Below the pieces are notes generated by a model. That model saw only the letters and a program-made list of their open reading frames with translations. It did not search any database and was not told the DNA's origin. Both the position numbers and the translations under genes were made by a program. From Sergeia podlipaevii (Eukaryota; Euglenozoa; Kinetoplastea; Trypanosomatida; Trypanosomatidae), in the NCBI GenBank assembly GCA_030849805.1, contig JASANZ010002249.1, positions 43,965-107,964 on the forward strand: DNA of 64,000 bases, read 5' to 3'. Below are positions 1 to 10,211 of this stretch, piece by piece; position 1 is the first letter of the stretch; each line of letters opens with the position of its first letter.

Positions 1-789
1 TATACCGCAGTGTTTCCTTTCATTGGCATTTCCAAAAACTTTTTTGAAGTCAAATATGGGTACAGCCCGAGCAAGGCATCCCAGTACGTGTCTTCTTATC
101 AGCTGACGTCTGCAGCAGCAAGTCCTATTATTGGGTTTGTGGTTGACGCCGTCGGGCATAACTCTGTGTGGTTGATTGTGGCCAGTGGTTGTTTCATTAT
201 TGTGCACCTTCTGTTCATTTTTTCAACAATCCCTGCTCTCGCTTTGATGATTGGAATGGGTGCTGTCTACGGCTTTCTTGTCTCGGGGCTGTGGCCTTCC
301 GTGCCATGGGTTGTACCGCCTAACATGGTTGCCTTTTCTTATGGTGTCATGACTGCTCTACAGAATATTGGGCTTGCCAGCTTTCCTATGATTGTGGGAA
401 GAGTTTTGGACCATCACACCGACCACTCACCCATCTCGCCATCCAATGACAGCTTTGTCTCAAGCAACAGCGGCAGCAACAGCTCTGACCCTTCCCCAGG
501 CAACCACACCCTCCCTAGCATAGAGGGGTACTTGCTGACTGAATGGCTTTTTATTGGTGCCGCGACCATCTCACTTTTTGCGAGTGTGGCACTGCTTTTG
601 TATGACGTTGTGCAGCAAGGTGGATTGCTGTCTTGCTCGAGCACGTACCGACAGGAACTGCTCTTGCAGCTTGAAGAAGAGCGCGTCTTTACGGCAGGCT
701 CCATCCCAGAAAGTCAAAGGGGTCTCCTTCATGGTAATGATGATGAAGAAGAAGCCTCACAGCCCGGGGAAGCGCCGGGGAGAGGTTAA
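1..789 (+). CDS. MFSD1-like major facilitator transporter, C-terminal part (5' truncated by window edge)
   Basis: The frame is open from base 1 to a TAA at 787-789, so the start lies outside the window; about 262 residues are visible. The first residues contain VFPFIG, followed by about five hydrophobic spans, the second in a context containing GFVVDAVG and later SGLWPSVPWVVPP and ALQNIGLA. These fit the second half of MFSD1-type major facilitators, which are mostly lysosomal or endomembrane proteins; this is family knowledge. Between the last two helices sits an inserted Ser/Asn-rich loop (about residues 145-175) with NDS, NSS and NHT sequons, as expected for a lumenal loop. The tail is hydrophilic and acidic (DDEEE) and probably cytosolic. 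Substrate unknown. The MFS assignment is firm; the MFSD1 assignment rests on recognised motifs. Confidence 0.8.
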   Translation, partial: YTAVFPFIGISKNFFEVKYGYSPSKASQYVSSYQLTSAAASPIIGFVVDAVGHNSVWLIVASGCFIIVHLLFIFSTIPALALMIGMGAVYGFLVSGLWPSVPWVVPPNMVAFSYGVMTALQNIGLASFPMIVGRVLDHHTDHSPISPSNDSFVSSNSGSNSSDPSPGNHTLPSIEGYLLTEWLFIGAATISLFASVALLLYDVVQQGGLLSCSSTYRQELLLQLEEERVFTAGSIPESQRGLLHGNDDEEEASQPGEAPGRG

Positions 790-1414
790 GAAGGCTCTTC
801 TGGGTTGCATATATACACCAGTACCTCTGTTTCTTACTTTATTTTATTATTTAATTATCTTTCGCAAATCTTCCTATAGAGAAGTGAGCGCATTTACTTT
901 TATGTTTGCTCTTGTATTCATCTGTTTCTTTTTTTTTCTTTCTTGCCTGTCACTAATACACACACGTGGCGCTGTTTCACCGCATTCGTTAGTAATCTGA
1001 TTTTTTTTTTGTTGCTCTCAGATTTATATAGATGTGCTTGTTGGTTGTGCTTTCTTTCTATCGTTCTCAGGCGACGCCTGATGTATACACAAAATAGGGA
1101 TTTTTTTTTAAAGACACTTATCAATTTTCGTTTATACATTAGAAACATGAAAGCCAATAGAAATGTTTGTCAAACGCGCTGTATCTGCACTGTTTTTTTT
1201 TTGAGTGGTGTGCCTTGAAAAGAAAAAAAAACAATCTTGGTGACCACTTATGAGTGTATAATGTATCCTTTTACCTTTGCTCTACTTCATCTTCATCTTC
1301 ATCTTCTTCTTTTCACAAAGCAATTTCAGAGAGGTTTTTTTTTTGATTCAGTCGAAAGGTATCTCCCCGGCACACACACACACACACACACACTACTACT
1401 ACTAGCAGTGAAGA
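790..1414 (+). other. intergenic spacer with trans-splice signal
   Basis: No gene seen. The stretch is T-rich with many homopolymer runs. A pyrimidine tract at about 1273-1313 (repeated CTTCAT) is followed by AG at 1319-1320, and a second T run at 1335-1344 by AG at 1350-1351; either could be the spliced-leader acceptor for the RRM gene. A CA dinucleotide run and a short CTA run lie just before the ATG. Confidence 0.6.
1371..1404 (+). repeat. (CA)n microsatellite followed by (CTA)n
   Basis: Eleven CA units at 1371-1392 run into about four ACT/CTA units ending at about 1404, eleven bases before the ATG of the RRM gene, so the run would fall in its 5' UTR. Confidence 0.9.
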
Positions 1415-2209
1415 ATGCCTAGCAGAGCTGTTCTTCGCAAGAAGGCACGCCGCGAGTCAAAACGGCAGAAGTCGGCGGACGCTCCTACGCCTGTCGAGGA
1501 AAAGCGCGTTGCGGTGCCTGTAGAGCGATCGCCTCCCGTCACTCCCTCGCATGCCCCGATGCCTCCTGCTTCTCTTCATCGCCCTGCTGTGCCGTATGTG
1601 TCTAGGAAACGCCAACGCGAGGAGCAGCGCGCAGCAGACGAGGAGGAGATGGCAGGGCTTACCCGCAAGGAACGCAAAAAGCTGGAGGCTAGCCGCCGGC
1701 TGGAGCGACAGATTGGACGTCTTGAGACCGCGAGCAGACGGAATGCCCCGGTGGTGGAGGGAGAGGAGGGTTCCGAGGAAGAATCTTCAGGAAGCGCTCC
1801 TGCGTCTTCCGCTCCTGTTCAGCGTCACGACCCTCGCTTCAGTAACGGAACTTTTTGGCGTAACCGCAAGGAGCGACGTGCACGTACTCTGTTCCTTGGT
1901 GGCATTCCTGTTTCATTCACTGAAAGACAACTTCGTGACTTTATCATGACCACTTTGGATTCAGACATTCAAGGCGCTGAGTACCTCCAGGAGCTGTCCA
2001 GCGACCAACCAGTTGTTGATGAGGTGGACTTTCTCCCAAACAAGCATATGGCCAAGGTGCGCCACATGTACATCACTCTTGCCAGCGTCCCACTTGCTGG
2101 CTGTGTCGCGGCGAAACTGGACGGGTACAAGCTTGACAGCCGCAATCTGCGCTGCAACTTTGCTGCCGATAAGACTCAGCGTTCGGAGGCGATTCGCCGA
2201 CGCGGATAG
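1415..2209 (+). CDS. RRM-domain RNA-binding protein, putative
   Basis: 264 residues from the ATG at 1415. The N-terminal two thirds are highly charged and low in complexity: Arg/Lys-rich at 8-18, a basic helix around 60-115 with a RKERKK motif, and an acidic Glu/Ser patch near 115-130. An RRM-like domain follows from about residue 157. TLFLGGI at 158-164 is the RNP2 strand, and the HMYITLAS strand near residue 215 takes the RNP1 place but is degenerate, lacking the usual aromatic pair. The C-terminus is basic (EAIRRRG). The layout of basic/acidic arm plus one C-terminal RRM resembles nucleolar or ribosome-biogenesis RNA-binding proteins (inference). The RNA target cannot be read from sequence. 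Confidence 0.75.
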   Translation: MPSRAVLRKKARRESKRQKSADAPTPVEEKRVAVPVERSPPVTPSHAPMPPASLHRPAVPYVSRKRQREEQRAADEEEMAGLTRKERKKLEASRRLERQIGRLETASRRNAPVVEGEEGSEEESSGSAPASSAPVQRHDPRFSNGTFWRNRKERRARTLFLGGIPVSFTERQLRDFIMTTLDSDIQGAEYLQELSSDQPVVDEVDFLPNKHMAKVRHMYITLASVPLAGCVAAKLDGYKLDSRNLRCNFAADKTQRSEAIRRRG

Positions 2210-3136
2210 GGAGAATCTTGTTGAAACTGCGAAAAGGAACCAATTGCGGATATGGCGGCTATTTCAGTAGCAAAGCGGTGGCGATCACAGCAAGAAAGTA
2301 GTTTCTTTAAAGAAAAAGAATAAAGTTAAGGAGTATAAAAAGTCTGTCGTCTTCTTTTTTTAAATCTTTTGTTCTCGTTAGAGATTGTGTATGATAACTA
2401 GGGACACTGACTTTTCGCTTAAATCTAGATTGATGTGTGGGGAATAATAGACGTGTGGGACTGGCGTTTTATGTCTTTACATGCTGTGGCAAGCGCAAGA
2501 TCATAATATGAGCGAAAGCGCTGCAGCGAGAGAGGGATGCACTTGAATCTTCTGACACGAAGTGAAGGAATGGAACACCTATATAGTGCGGTAACACTGA
2601 AGTAGCCTAAATGGTTGGGGTGTTGATATGCATGTTTTTTTTTTTTTTGCATCTTAGTTCTATTATTGTAGTTTGCTCACTCTCTGCTTTTTTTCTTTTT
2701 TTTTTTTTAATGTGAGTTTACTCCTAAGGTACTTAAATCTGCCTTTTTCTAGGAACGTTCACTATTCCCTTTCCTCCTTTTGCGGGCCGGTCACGCTGTT
2801 AAAGTACTCAGCGGCCATAGCGCTCTGAGGACGGGGGATTGTGTGCTTGAAGGCAAACGTGTGGTTTGTTCCTATTTTCTTTCTTCATTTTTTTTTTTTT
2901 GCCAAACTATAAAGATTAAGTTTTAAGAGCAGTTCGTAAACAGCACTTCTATTTTAGCTTTTTTTTTATCTACAAAACACTGACCGGATTTGAATACATA
3001 GAGAAGCAAAATTAGTATTTTTTTTGATTTTTCTTTTTTTTTTCCCCCGTGTTGCTGTTGGTGTCGGCAACGCCTTAAAAGAAGGACTTTGTTTTTCAGA
3101 AAATCAGGTTTTGCTTTAAAGCGCGTGTCCATAGTC
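2210..3136 (+). other. intergenic spacer with trans-splice signal
   Basis: No gene supported. Two less T-rich islands stand out. About 2400-2610 contains the palindrome CGCTGCAGCG; about 2778-2870 is GC-richer and holds an imperfect hairpin (CTCAGCG pairing with CGCTCTGAG across a short loop). A strong pyrimidine tract at about 3017-3056 precedes AGs at 3080-3081 and 3097-3098, the likely acceptor for the phosphatase mRNA. Confidence 0.5.
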
Positions 3137-4393
3137 ATGCAAGCCACGTATGGCCGTTGTGAATTTTCACTGGACACACTACCAGTTTTAGTCATTGACA
3201 GTGTGGGATGCTGTAACAACAAGGAGGCTTTAAACTGTGATGAGGAGGAGGAACACGTACATTCAGCAATTTCGCTCTCGTCGACACGCGGTTGTGCGAA
3301 GAAGTTGAAGAAATTCCCCGTACTCGAGGAAGTGTGCGATAATGATAAGGAGATGCAGGAGGAAATCGAGAGAAGCCAGCTAACACACGACTGCAACCTC
3401 TCGGCACTACAGTTAACGGAGGTGCCAGGGAATATGCCGTTATGCTCTCTCACAAAGATAAGTCTGTCTGAGAATAAGCTAACGACGCTACCGTCGGCTA
3501 TGTTTGCTGCTTCTTGCGGTCAGTGTATCCGTGAACTTGATGTCAACTCCAATTCTCTTACAAGTCTTCCAGATGAGATGTTTTACCTCCCGGCACTTGA
3601 GGTGCTCATGCTAAATCACAACAATCTTACCGTACTTCCTCTTGACAATATCAGTCGCAACCGCTTTCTGCCGTCACTGAGGCGCGTTGGCATTGAGTTT
3701 AACAATCTCACTACGTTCCCCTCAGAGTTCTTTGAGCTGTGCCCTAATCTTGAGGAAGTTCTTTTGGGACAGAACGAAAGAATGCTTGATTCACCTGTGC
3801 CTCTGAGTAAGTTGCAAAGCAGGCACCCAGACGCCACCGGCAATGTGCTGGTAAAGATTGACAACCGCCCTCGTATCATTGACCAGATTCGTGCAGAGGA
3901 CTGGGCGACTGTGCTGCCGTGGCTCACACTAGACATGCATAAGATATACCCTGATAAGGTGCTTGACTATCTGTACTTGGGATCTCTACGCACGGCACAA
4001 ACTGTTACGGTTTATCACGATTTAGATATAAAGTTTGTGCTCACCGTTGGACGTGACCTTGAGGCACTCATAGAGCCCGGCATGAGACACTTAGTGCAGC
4101 TAATTAATGATTTCCCTGGCGAGGACATGAGCGTTTTGTTTGATGAAGCCTTTGAGTTTATTAATGAAGCACGTGCATGCAAAAAGGGTGTTCTCATCCA
4201 CTGCTTTGCTGGCCTTTCGCGGTCAGTCACCATTGCAGTTGCTTATCTTATGAGATACGAACACCTCACGAGGGATCAAGCCATGGATCTCATTAAAGAA
4301 GCGCGTCCGGCCGCGCGGCCCAATGTTGGTTTCATGGAGACACTTGCAGAGTATGAAACGGTATTGCGGAAAGAGGGAATATTGAAGTTGTAG
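3137..4393 (+). CDS. leucine-rich-repeat dual-specificity protein phosphatase
   Basis: 418 residues from the ATG at 3137; the frame opens slightly upstream but without an ATG. After about 95 unremarkable residues, four to five leucine-rich repeats run from about 100 to 230, with recognisable xxLxxNxLTxLP units such as LSENKLTTLP and LNHNNLTVLP. The C-terminal half is a DUSP catalytic domain. HCFAGLSR is the HCx5R phosphate loop with nucleophile Cys356, and Asp325 in NDFPGED is the likely general acid. AYLM following the loop and RPAARPNVGF match the DUSP core. This LRR-DSP architecture is known from kinetoplastid phosphatome surveys. The intact catalytic residues predict an active phosphatase; the LRRs probably recruit substrate. 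Physiological substrate unknown. Confidence 0.93.
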   Translation: MQATYGRCEFSLDTLPVLVIDSVGCCNNKEALNCDEEEEHVHSAISLSSTRGCAKKLKKFPVLEEVCDNDKEMQEEIERSQLTHDCNLSALQLTEVPGNMPLCSLTKISLSENKLTTLPSAMFAASCGQCIRELDVNSNSLTSLPDEMFYLPALEVLMLNHNNLTVLPLDNISRNRFLPSLRRVGIEFNNLTTFPSEFFELCPNLEEVLLGQNERMLDSPVPLSKLQSRHPDATGNVLVKIDNRPRIIDQIRAEDWATVLPWLTLDMHKIYPDKVLDYLYLGSLRTAQTVTVYHDLDIKFVLTVGRDLEALIEPGMRHLVQLINDFPGEDMSVLFDEAFEFINEARACKKGVLIHCFAGLSRSVTIAVAYLMRYEHLTRDQAMDLIKEARPAARPNVGFMETLAEYETVLRKEGILKL

Positions 4394-6480
4394 TGGGCCG
4401 CGTGGGATAGAGAGGGAGAGAGAAAGGAAGAGAAGGATGCCTGATTGTGTACCTTTTTTTTTGGTCTAATCTGATGCTCATTTTTTTTTTTTTTACCATT
4501 TGCTGCCGCCGAAAACGCTTATTTTGCGCAATGTCGCATATGCTTCTTTGTCATTACATTTACTTTAAAAAAATTTTTTTTAACTACTATCAGTTTTGTT
4601 TCTTTCCGTATTGATCATATAGTTTATGTTGTCTTAATATTTTTATTAAAGGGAATTCTATTATTGGGGTAAAATTTCTATTTTTTTTTTGCTTTTTTCT
4701 GACCTTTATATATTTGGCGGCACAGCTGCGGTTTAGTGGGATGCAGGTGCTGTGTAGAGGGAAATATTAGTATACAGAAGTGCCTTTTTTTATTATTATT
4801 ACTCCTTTTCAATCCTTATGCTGCGATTGTGGCGTGTGAAAGGGACTGAACTGAGCTGCTAGTTGTACGGGTACATATTTCTTTGTGAAAAAAGAAACTG
4901 CGTGAGAAGCTTCTTGAGAATGATGGAAGAAGGAAGTGAAATTGGTGGTTCACATCAACATTAGACATGAGTTTATATCCTCTTACTTGGAGAAGAAACA
5001 ATGAGTGAGAATGCGTGTTTGTGAGAAAGAGAGGGAGAGAGAAGGAAGAAACTTTGTTGTAATTGCCTCCTTTCCTTTTTGAGATATGAGCACATTGTAG
5101 CTGCTATATCCGTGCGCAACTGCAGTTCTTTCTTGCTAGAATCTTGTACACTTGTAGGGAGTCTTTATCTGAACCCTGGATTTCTTTTTTTATTTTTAAG
5201 GGATTATCGATGCCAAATACTTCTATACGCGATTGCTTTTTTTTTTGGTGTTTTTGCTTGTCTATTTACTATGCCTTTCACTAGTAGGAGGACAAGAAAA
5301 GGAACACATGAAAGCAATCGCCGTTGTATCGCGGCTGTCAGCGTGGTTCCCGGGCTGCTTGTTATTGTAATTATTGTTATTACTATTATCATAATTCCAC
5401 CGCTTTTTGCGTTTTTTGTGTTGACACTCGCTGTGGAGACGCGTATGCGTATGTTTCTTCCTTTTTTTTTTCACTGGGCACTTTTATTATTTTTTTTATT
5501 GTTCATTTATGCGTTGCATTTTTGTTTGTGTGTTTGTTTGCAAGTTGGTTTTGCTTGCTCTTTTCTTCTTATTTTGTGAGTCTCTATTGCAGTGTGATTA
5601 TATGTGAGATGCCTTTCTTTTCTTTTGGTGTTGATTAGTTTTGCTGATGGTTGTTCTGTGTCTTCTTTTTTTTTAAAAAAAAATATTAATGACATTTAAG
5701 GTGGTTTAGTGGAGTGCGATATTACTCCAAGAGGGGGGGAAGACCGATGATGTATTCCGAGGCAATTGTAAGTGGACTACGCTTTTGTTCTTGCGTTCTT
5801 TGGTAGAACCCCGTTGATGAACTAACATTTGCGGTGAGTTGTGGTGTGAGTTTTGTGTAGTGCGGAAAATAGCAGAAATGTTGTTTCTTTTCTTTTGCAT
5901 GCTCTTTAGGGGTTGTGTTTGCTGTATCTTCTTTACGGCGTCTTGCTGTTACGCAGTTCGCAAATAAAAAATATATATATCGCCAAGCTGTTGTTTGCGA
6001 TTCATGAGGGCAAATCGAAAATGAAGAATGACATATGCGGATACTTCTATTTAAGTGTTATTTTTGTATGTGTATGTGTTTGTGTGTGTGTGTGTGTGCT
6101 TTAGGCGACAAATATGTCACATCCAAGCAAAGAAACGCCCAATACGTATTTTCTCTTCGTATAAGTTAAAGAAAGATTGGATTTTGGAACCAACATGCGT
6201 TGTGGCACCAGCGAAGGGCTTGGCAAAGTGCGTCTGTAGTACATCACCCATATCTTTTTCGCTCCTTCCGTATCACCTATATAACATTTTTTTTTGATGT
6301 TTTAGTCTCTTTTTTTTTTTTCTACTAGTTGCTGCATCTAACCAGAGACCAACTTTCCCTTGATCAGCATCGACCCACAGTGTTGCAGTAGTACCTCGGT
6401 GCTCATACTTCAAAACATTGGAAAGCCTTTTCTCCGTATTGGACTTTTTTTTGACATTGACCTGCTGGTGTTACGCCTTC
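4394..6480 (+). other. long intergenic spacer, 2.1 kb
   Basis: No convincing gene. Open frames here (the longest about 5079-5579 on +) begin without ATG and encode runs of Phe, Leu and Ile from T-rich DNA. Just after the phosphatase stop lies a purine-rich tract (4398-4438), and a second one at about 5022-5050. A T-run/A-run block is at 5665-5683 and a TG microsatellite at 6081-6098. The T run at 6309-6321 followed by AG at 6327-6328 is the probable splice acceptor for the Mpv17-like gene. Confidence 0.5.
6081..6098 (+). repeat. (TG)n microsatellite
   Basis: Nine TG units, embedded in a longer TG-biased stretch starting near 6065. Simple-sequence repeat within the spacer. Confidence 0.9.
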
Positions 6481-7095
6481 ATGTCTTTTTTCCTGAAACG
6501 TTCTGCGGCGTGGGCTGGAGTGTGGTGCGGCGGCGACTTTTTCGCTCAATTTTATAGCGCGCACAAGGCGTCGGCTGCGAAGCGGCTGAAAGGAGAGAAG
6601 CGCGAGGGCCCAAGGCCCACTGGAGGTCAAATGCTGGGAATGCTGGATAAGGAGCGTCTCGCTGCAGCAGCAGTCTTTGGTGCACTTGTAGGACCTTGTG
6701 TGCTCCAGTTTGAACGGCTGTTGCCTCGCATATTCGGCAATTTAGATCGCAACGCGACGGGGTGCCTTTGCGCACTGGGCTTGCAACAGCTGGTGATGAC
6801 ACCTGTAATGACTTGGACGTACTTTAACGCAATGACTGCCATGAAGGGTGGATTTTCTGATCCTAGTTTCATGGAAGTACACGCGCCTCGCGAGCGCCAC
6901 GACGTGAAGGGCATCGAGAGGTACATCTTCGAGGATGTGATGCCATACCCTATTCTAACGTCCTGGGCCGTGTACGTCCCGTTGTACATGTTTGCCTTCT
7001 TTGGGCCCTTTCGTGGGGCTGGTTTTCTCTCTGGTTGCATTCTGTTTCCATGGTGCTCGATGCTCTCTTATTGCCAGGAAACCCGGTTGCTCTAG
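6481..7095 (+). CDS. Mpv17/PMP22-family membrane protein, divergent
   Basis: 204 residues from the ATG at 6481. The frame extends upstream without an ATG. Three family landmarks are visible: GGDFFAQ near residue 19 corresponds to the GDxxAQ motif; GALVGPCVLQFERLLPR near 70 corresponds to the GxxxGPxxHxWYxxL block; and FGPFRGAGFLSGCILFPW near the C-terminus corresponds to the VPxxxR...W end. The His and Trp of the middle block are replaced, and the usual W..WP stretch is only weakly kept. Four hydrophobic spans are expected. Family members reside in the inner mitochondrial or peroxisomal membrane and act as channels or metabolite carriers; in trypanosomatids a mitochondrial or glycosomal site is plausible but not shown. 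Confidence 0.7.
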   Translation: MSFFLKRSAAWAGVWCGGDFFAQFYSAHKASAAKRLKGEKREGPRPTGGQMLGMLDKERLAAAAVFGALVGPCVLQFERLLPRIFGNLDRNATGCLCALGLQQLVMTPVMTWTYFNAMTAMKGGFSDPSFMEVHAPRERHDVKGIERYIFEDVMPYPILTSWAVYVPLYMFAFFGPFRGAGFLSGCILFPWCSMLSYCQETRLL

Positions 7096-8051
7096 CTGTT
7101 GTTTTTTGTTGTTTGATGATGGGCATATGCAAACACATGTATCGTCTAATTCAATTTAATGTGTGCGTTTTTTTTTTTTTTTGATATTTACACATTAAAG
7201 AAACGATAAAACGGCTTATCTGCGCTTTGGGAAATGAATGCTCTTGTGCCTTTATACATGGACTTTAAGAAAAGAAAGATCGTCACTGTAACTTGCAATT
7301 TTTCTTTTGTGCCCACTACTTTTATTATATATATATATATATACATTTGTTGTGTAGCTAATTATTATTATTATTATATAGTAGTTTTCTTTTTTAGCTC
7401 CTTTTTTTTTTGTCATTAATTGACCAACACCTTGAGTGCATTCCATTCCTTTGTTACTCACACACAGGGGGGAAACTTTAGCCACAACGGTCAAGGTGTT
7501 ATAAGATAGGAATTGAGATTATTTTTGTCTTCTGCATATTATATATCTTTTTTACACCTTTTTTTTTATTATTAGTAAAGTGGCGTGATTATTATCATTT
7601 TTAAAGCCCTCCTATAATAGTTTTACATTACTTTTATTGCTAGCTTCACTTTCTCTTTTTTTTTTTTTGTAAGATCACACGCGGCCGCGATTCAAGGCTT
7701 TTATATCATTTCACTAGTTGTATTACGCTTTTTTGTACACGTACACGCTTTTTTTTTTTTTTTTGCTTTATTGCTTTTTTTTTTTCTTTGGAGCTCATAT
7801 ACGCGCGCGGGAGGGACTGTGTGTGTGTGTTCTATTTATGCGTATCTTGTGCACACGTTAAGTCTTAAAAGGTATTTTTTTTCTTTAGAAGTGCCGCGCT
7901 TTTAGTCCATTGATCAAAGTGTGAGAACCTTACTACTTTTTTTTTTGTTGTCTAAAAGGCGAAGAAAGAGGGGAAAAGCGTGATAAAGTTTTATCTTGTT
8001 TTGTGCTTTACGAAGCATCTAATTTTGTGTATTATAATATTAGAGACAATT
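7096..8051 (+). other. intergenic spacer, T-rich
   Basis: No gene seen. It contains TA and TTA microsatellites at about 7325-7376, a 10-bp inverted repeat (7426-7435 with 7491-7500), and several T runs. The last T run before the next ATG (about 7937-7946) is followed by AG at 7957-7958, the likely splice acceptor. Confidence 0.5.
7426..7500. repeat. inverted repeat, 10-bp arms
   Basis: AACACCTTGA at 7426-7435 is the exact reverse complement of TCAAGGTGTT at 7491-7500, separated by 55 bases. In the mRNA 3' UTR this could form a stem with a large loop. Confidence 0.7.
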
Positions 8052-10211
8052 ATGAATTGTACGACTGAGCAAGAGCCTCTCTCAAGTAGCAGTAGTATAG
8101 ATTGCAGTGAAGGCAAAACGAGATGCCCAACATCGTATCAGGGATCTCCACCATTGTCGCTGCTTTCTCCTCAAGTCGATGGCCCTCTAATTGGATCATT
8201 ATCTTCCGGCATTGTAATTGACGCTGAATGCTGCAATGTGTTGATGCCGAGGCAGTCCGCTACCTCAGTGCCAGATGACGTTGCTTGCCATGAACGCATG
8301 AAGAAGGCGCAAACCGTACGTTGGAGAGAAGAGGAGCGGCGGTTCTTTCACAATCCCGAGTACAGCGAGTGCCGCGTCATTTTGCTTTTGCAGGAAGCCT
8401 TTCGGTCATCGTACGCACACTTGATGGCCACACGAGATCGAGGGGAGTTGTCGCCGGAGGACTTTGCGCAGCGTAGGGCAGAGTTGAAGGAGTCGCTGAC
8501 GGCGATCAAATGTGAGTACAGACGGACGCTGAAACGCTTCTCAGATAAGGGGGCACCACCGTCCGAGATTGCCTCTCTCGCTTCCAAGGCGGTCAATGGT
8601 GTTGCCTCCGTATTCCCGTGGACTTCCTCTGGGTTCTTTATGCCACTGCAGGAGAACATCAGATTTGACTTTGCGAGGCGGAGCAATGGGTGTCAGGTGC
8701 GTCTTGCCAACGACACGCAGGAGCGTCCTACTTGCGGTGGCGGTCGTGCCTGCAGTGGTGACTCTTGTACTCATTCATCTCTCACACCAATATCAATTCC
8801 CTCGCAGCAGGCTCAGCACTGCTGCTTTGATGTGTCCTCACCGCTATCAGAAACACCACGGTCGCCATGTGAGGGGCCAGCTATGACCTTTAATTTTCAA
8901 CTCACATTGACAAAGGAGGAAGGTCTCAAAATTGGCGACCAATTGGTCGATCCATCGCCCATTCCGTCCTCTGCGGGGTACTGCCCTTCAAGTCTACGTC
9001 CCGTGGATGAGACGCTCTTCTCTACAGTGTTTGACTCACCTTGCCGAGGCTCTCCATCTCACATTCCACCTCTTTCCGTTGGTGGACCGGTGAGAGTGGA
9101 GGAGTTGCGTCTGTTTGATAAGAAGTTGCTAATATGCAACGAATGGGCCTTCCTCTCTCGTTCGCTTGCATCTACAAATTTTATCGCAACCCGCCGTCAG
9201 GCGATTGCGACATCATCCCGCATTGCGCGCTTAAAGGCAATGTGTGGTGGGGAAAGCGAGATGTGTTTGCCAGAGCTGAAATCTCCCTCGCAGAAGCTGT
9301 TAGGTTCACTATCGGCAGGAAAATCTTCTCCAAATACCGACTTATCTGCACCTAAACAGTCCCAAAGCTTTCCAGTTTCACGTCAGAACTCAATATCAAT
9401 ACCACTAAGCGATTCTTTGGAAGATTTTGGTGGCCTTTCAAGTGTCACTTCAGTGCAGTCTGCTCCCTGCTCTACACTAGTTCTCGGAGACTGCGCGCCA
9501 TGTGCACACCAAGCTTTGCTAGCGCAACCGCAAGAACAGCAGCAACTGCAGCAGTGTGCACAGGTGGCTTCTCAACCCACAGCTGGTCGTTGCTATCCAC
9601 CGACGATCTATGAGCAGATTGACTCTGCGTTTGCTTGCCCTCCTAACGCGCTTCAACTTGTACCTGCGAAGCCAACGCCAGTAGGGACGCATTCACACCA
9701 GAAACTTCAAGAGCAGCAGCACCTTAGGAAACTACGAGCATTTCACGTCGAGCCACCACATACGGAAATGCCATTTATCCAAAATGGCCAGCAGCATCTG
9801 CAGCAACAGCACCAGCACCATTCAGCGCAGCCGCATTCTCTGCCATCGATGCCGCAGCCCACCATGGCGCCGGCGCAGTTCATTCCCCAGTCTTCGTATA
9901 CGAAAGTGTCCCCTTGCCAGACCCCGCAGCAGGCGATGCACCAAGGGCAACAGTTGCTCACACATATGCCTTTTGGATCGCAGTGCAGTCTCTTTCATCT
10001 CGCTGCCGCCTTCACTCCTGCGCAGGCAATTAATCCCCAGCAATTTCAGCGCCAGCCAGTCCCCCCTGTCCAGAGGCAGATGTATGTCCGTCAGCCTCGT
10101 CATCTTCTGCCCGCCAACGCCAATGCGGCAACCAGATATCAGGCTGCAGTCAGTGATCCAACCCAGCTCATCTCCATTGAGGAGTTCAATCTGCTGAAAC
10201 AGTTATGGTAG
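8052..10211 (+). CDS. hypothetical protein with Gln/His/Pro-rich C-terminus
   Basis: 719 residues from the ATG at 8052; an in-frame GTG at 7980 opens the frame earlier but encodes a non-typical leader. I do not recognise it. The only region looking like a folded domain is about residues 80-175, a charged helical stretch beginning near MKKAQTVRWREEERRFFHNP and ending near EYRRTLKRFSD. The rest is Ser/Pro-rich and probably disordered. From about residue 505 the chain is rich in Gln and His, for example QEQQQLQQ and GQQHLQQQHQHH, and resembles the low-complexity tails of RNA-granule proteins (inference). No signal peptide or membrane span. It ends in a short helix (EEFNLLKQLW), a possible short linear binding motif. 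Confidence 0.8.
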   Translation: MNCTTEQEPLSSSSSIDCSEGKTRCPTSYQGSPPLSLLSPQVDGPLIGSLSSGIVIDAECCNVLMPRQSATSVPDDVACHERMKKAQTVRWREEERRFFHNPEYSECRVILLLQEAFRSSYAHLMATRDRGELSPEDFAQRRAELKESLTAIKCEYRRTLKRFSDKGAPPSEIASLASKAVNGVASVFPWTSSGFFMPLQENIRFDFARRSNGCQVRLANDTQERPTCGGGRACSGDSCTHSSLTPISIPSQQAQHCCFDVSSPLSETPRSPCEGPAMTFNFQLTLTKEEGLKIGDQLVDPSPIPSSAGYCPSSLRPVDETLFSTVFDSPCRGSPSHIPPLSVGGPVRVEELRLFDKKLLICNEWAFLSRSLASTNFIATRRQAIATSSRIARLKAMCGGESEMCLPELKSPSQKLLGSLSAGKSSPNTDLSAPKQSQSFPVSRQNSISIPLSDSLEDFGGLSSVTSVQSAPCSTLVLGDCAPCAHQALLAQPQEQQQLQQCAQVASQPTAGRCYPPTIYEQIDSAFACPPNALQLVPAKPTPVGTHSHQKLQEQQHLRKLRAFHVEPPHTEMPFIQNGQQHLQQQHQHHSAQPHSLPSMPQPTMAPAQFIPQSSYTKVSPCQTPQQAMHQGQQLLTHMPFGSQCSLFHLAAAFTPAQAINPQQFQRQPVPPVQRQMYVRQPRHLLPANANAATRYQAAVSDPTQLISIEEFNLLKQLW

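Noticed and set aside
5079..5579. 166-residue + strand open frame in the 4.4-6.5 kb spacer
   Set aside because: No ATG near its start and the product is Phe/Leu/Ile/Val low-complexity from T-rich DNA. Looks like spacer translation.
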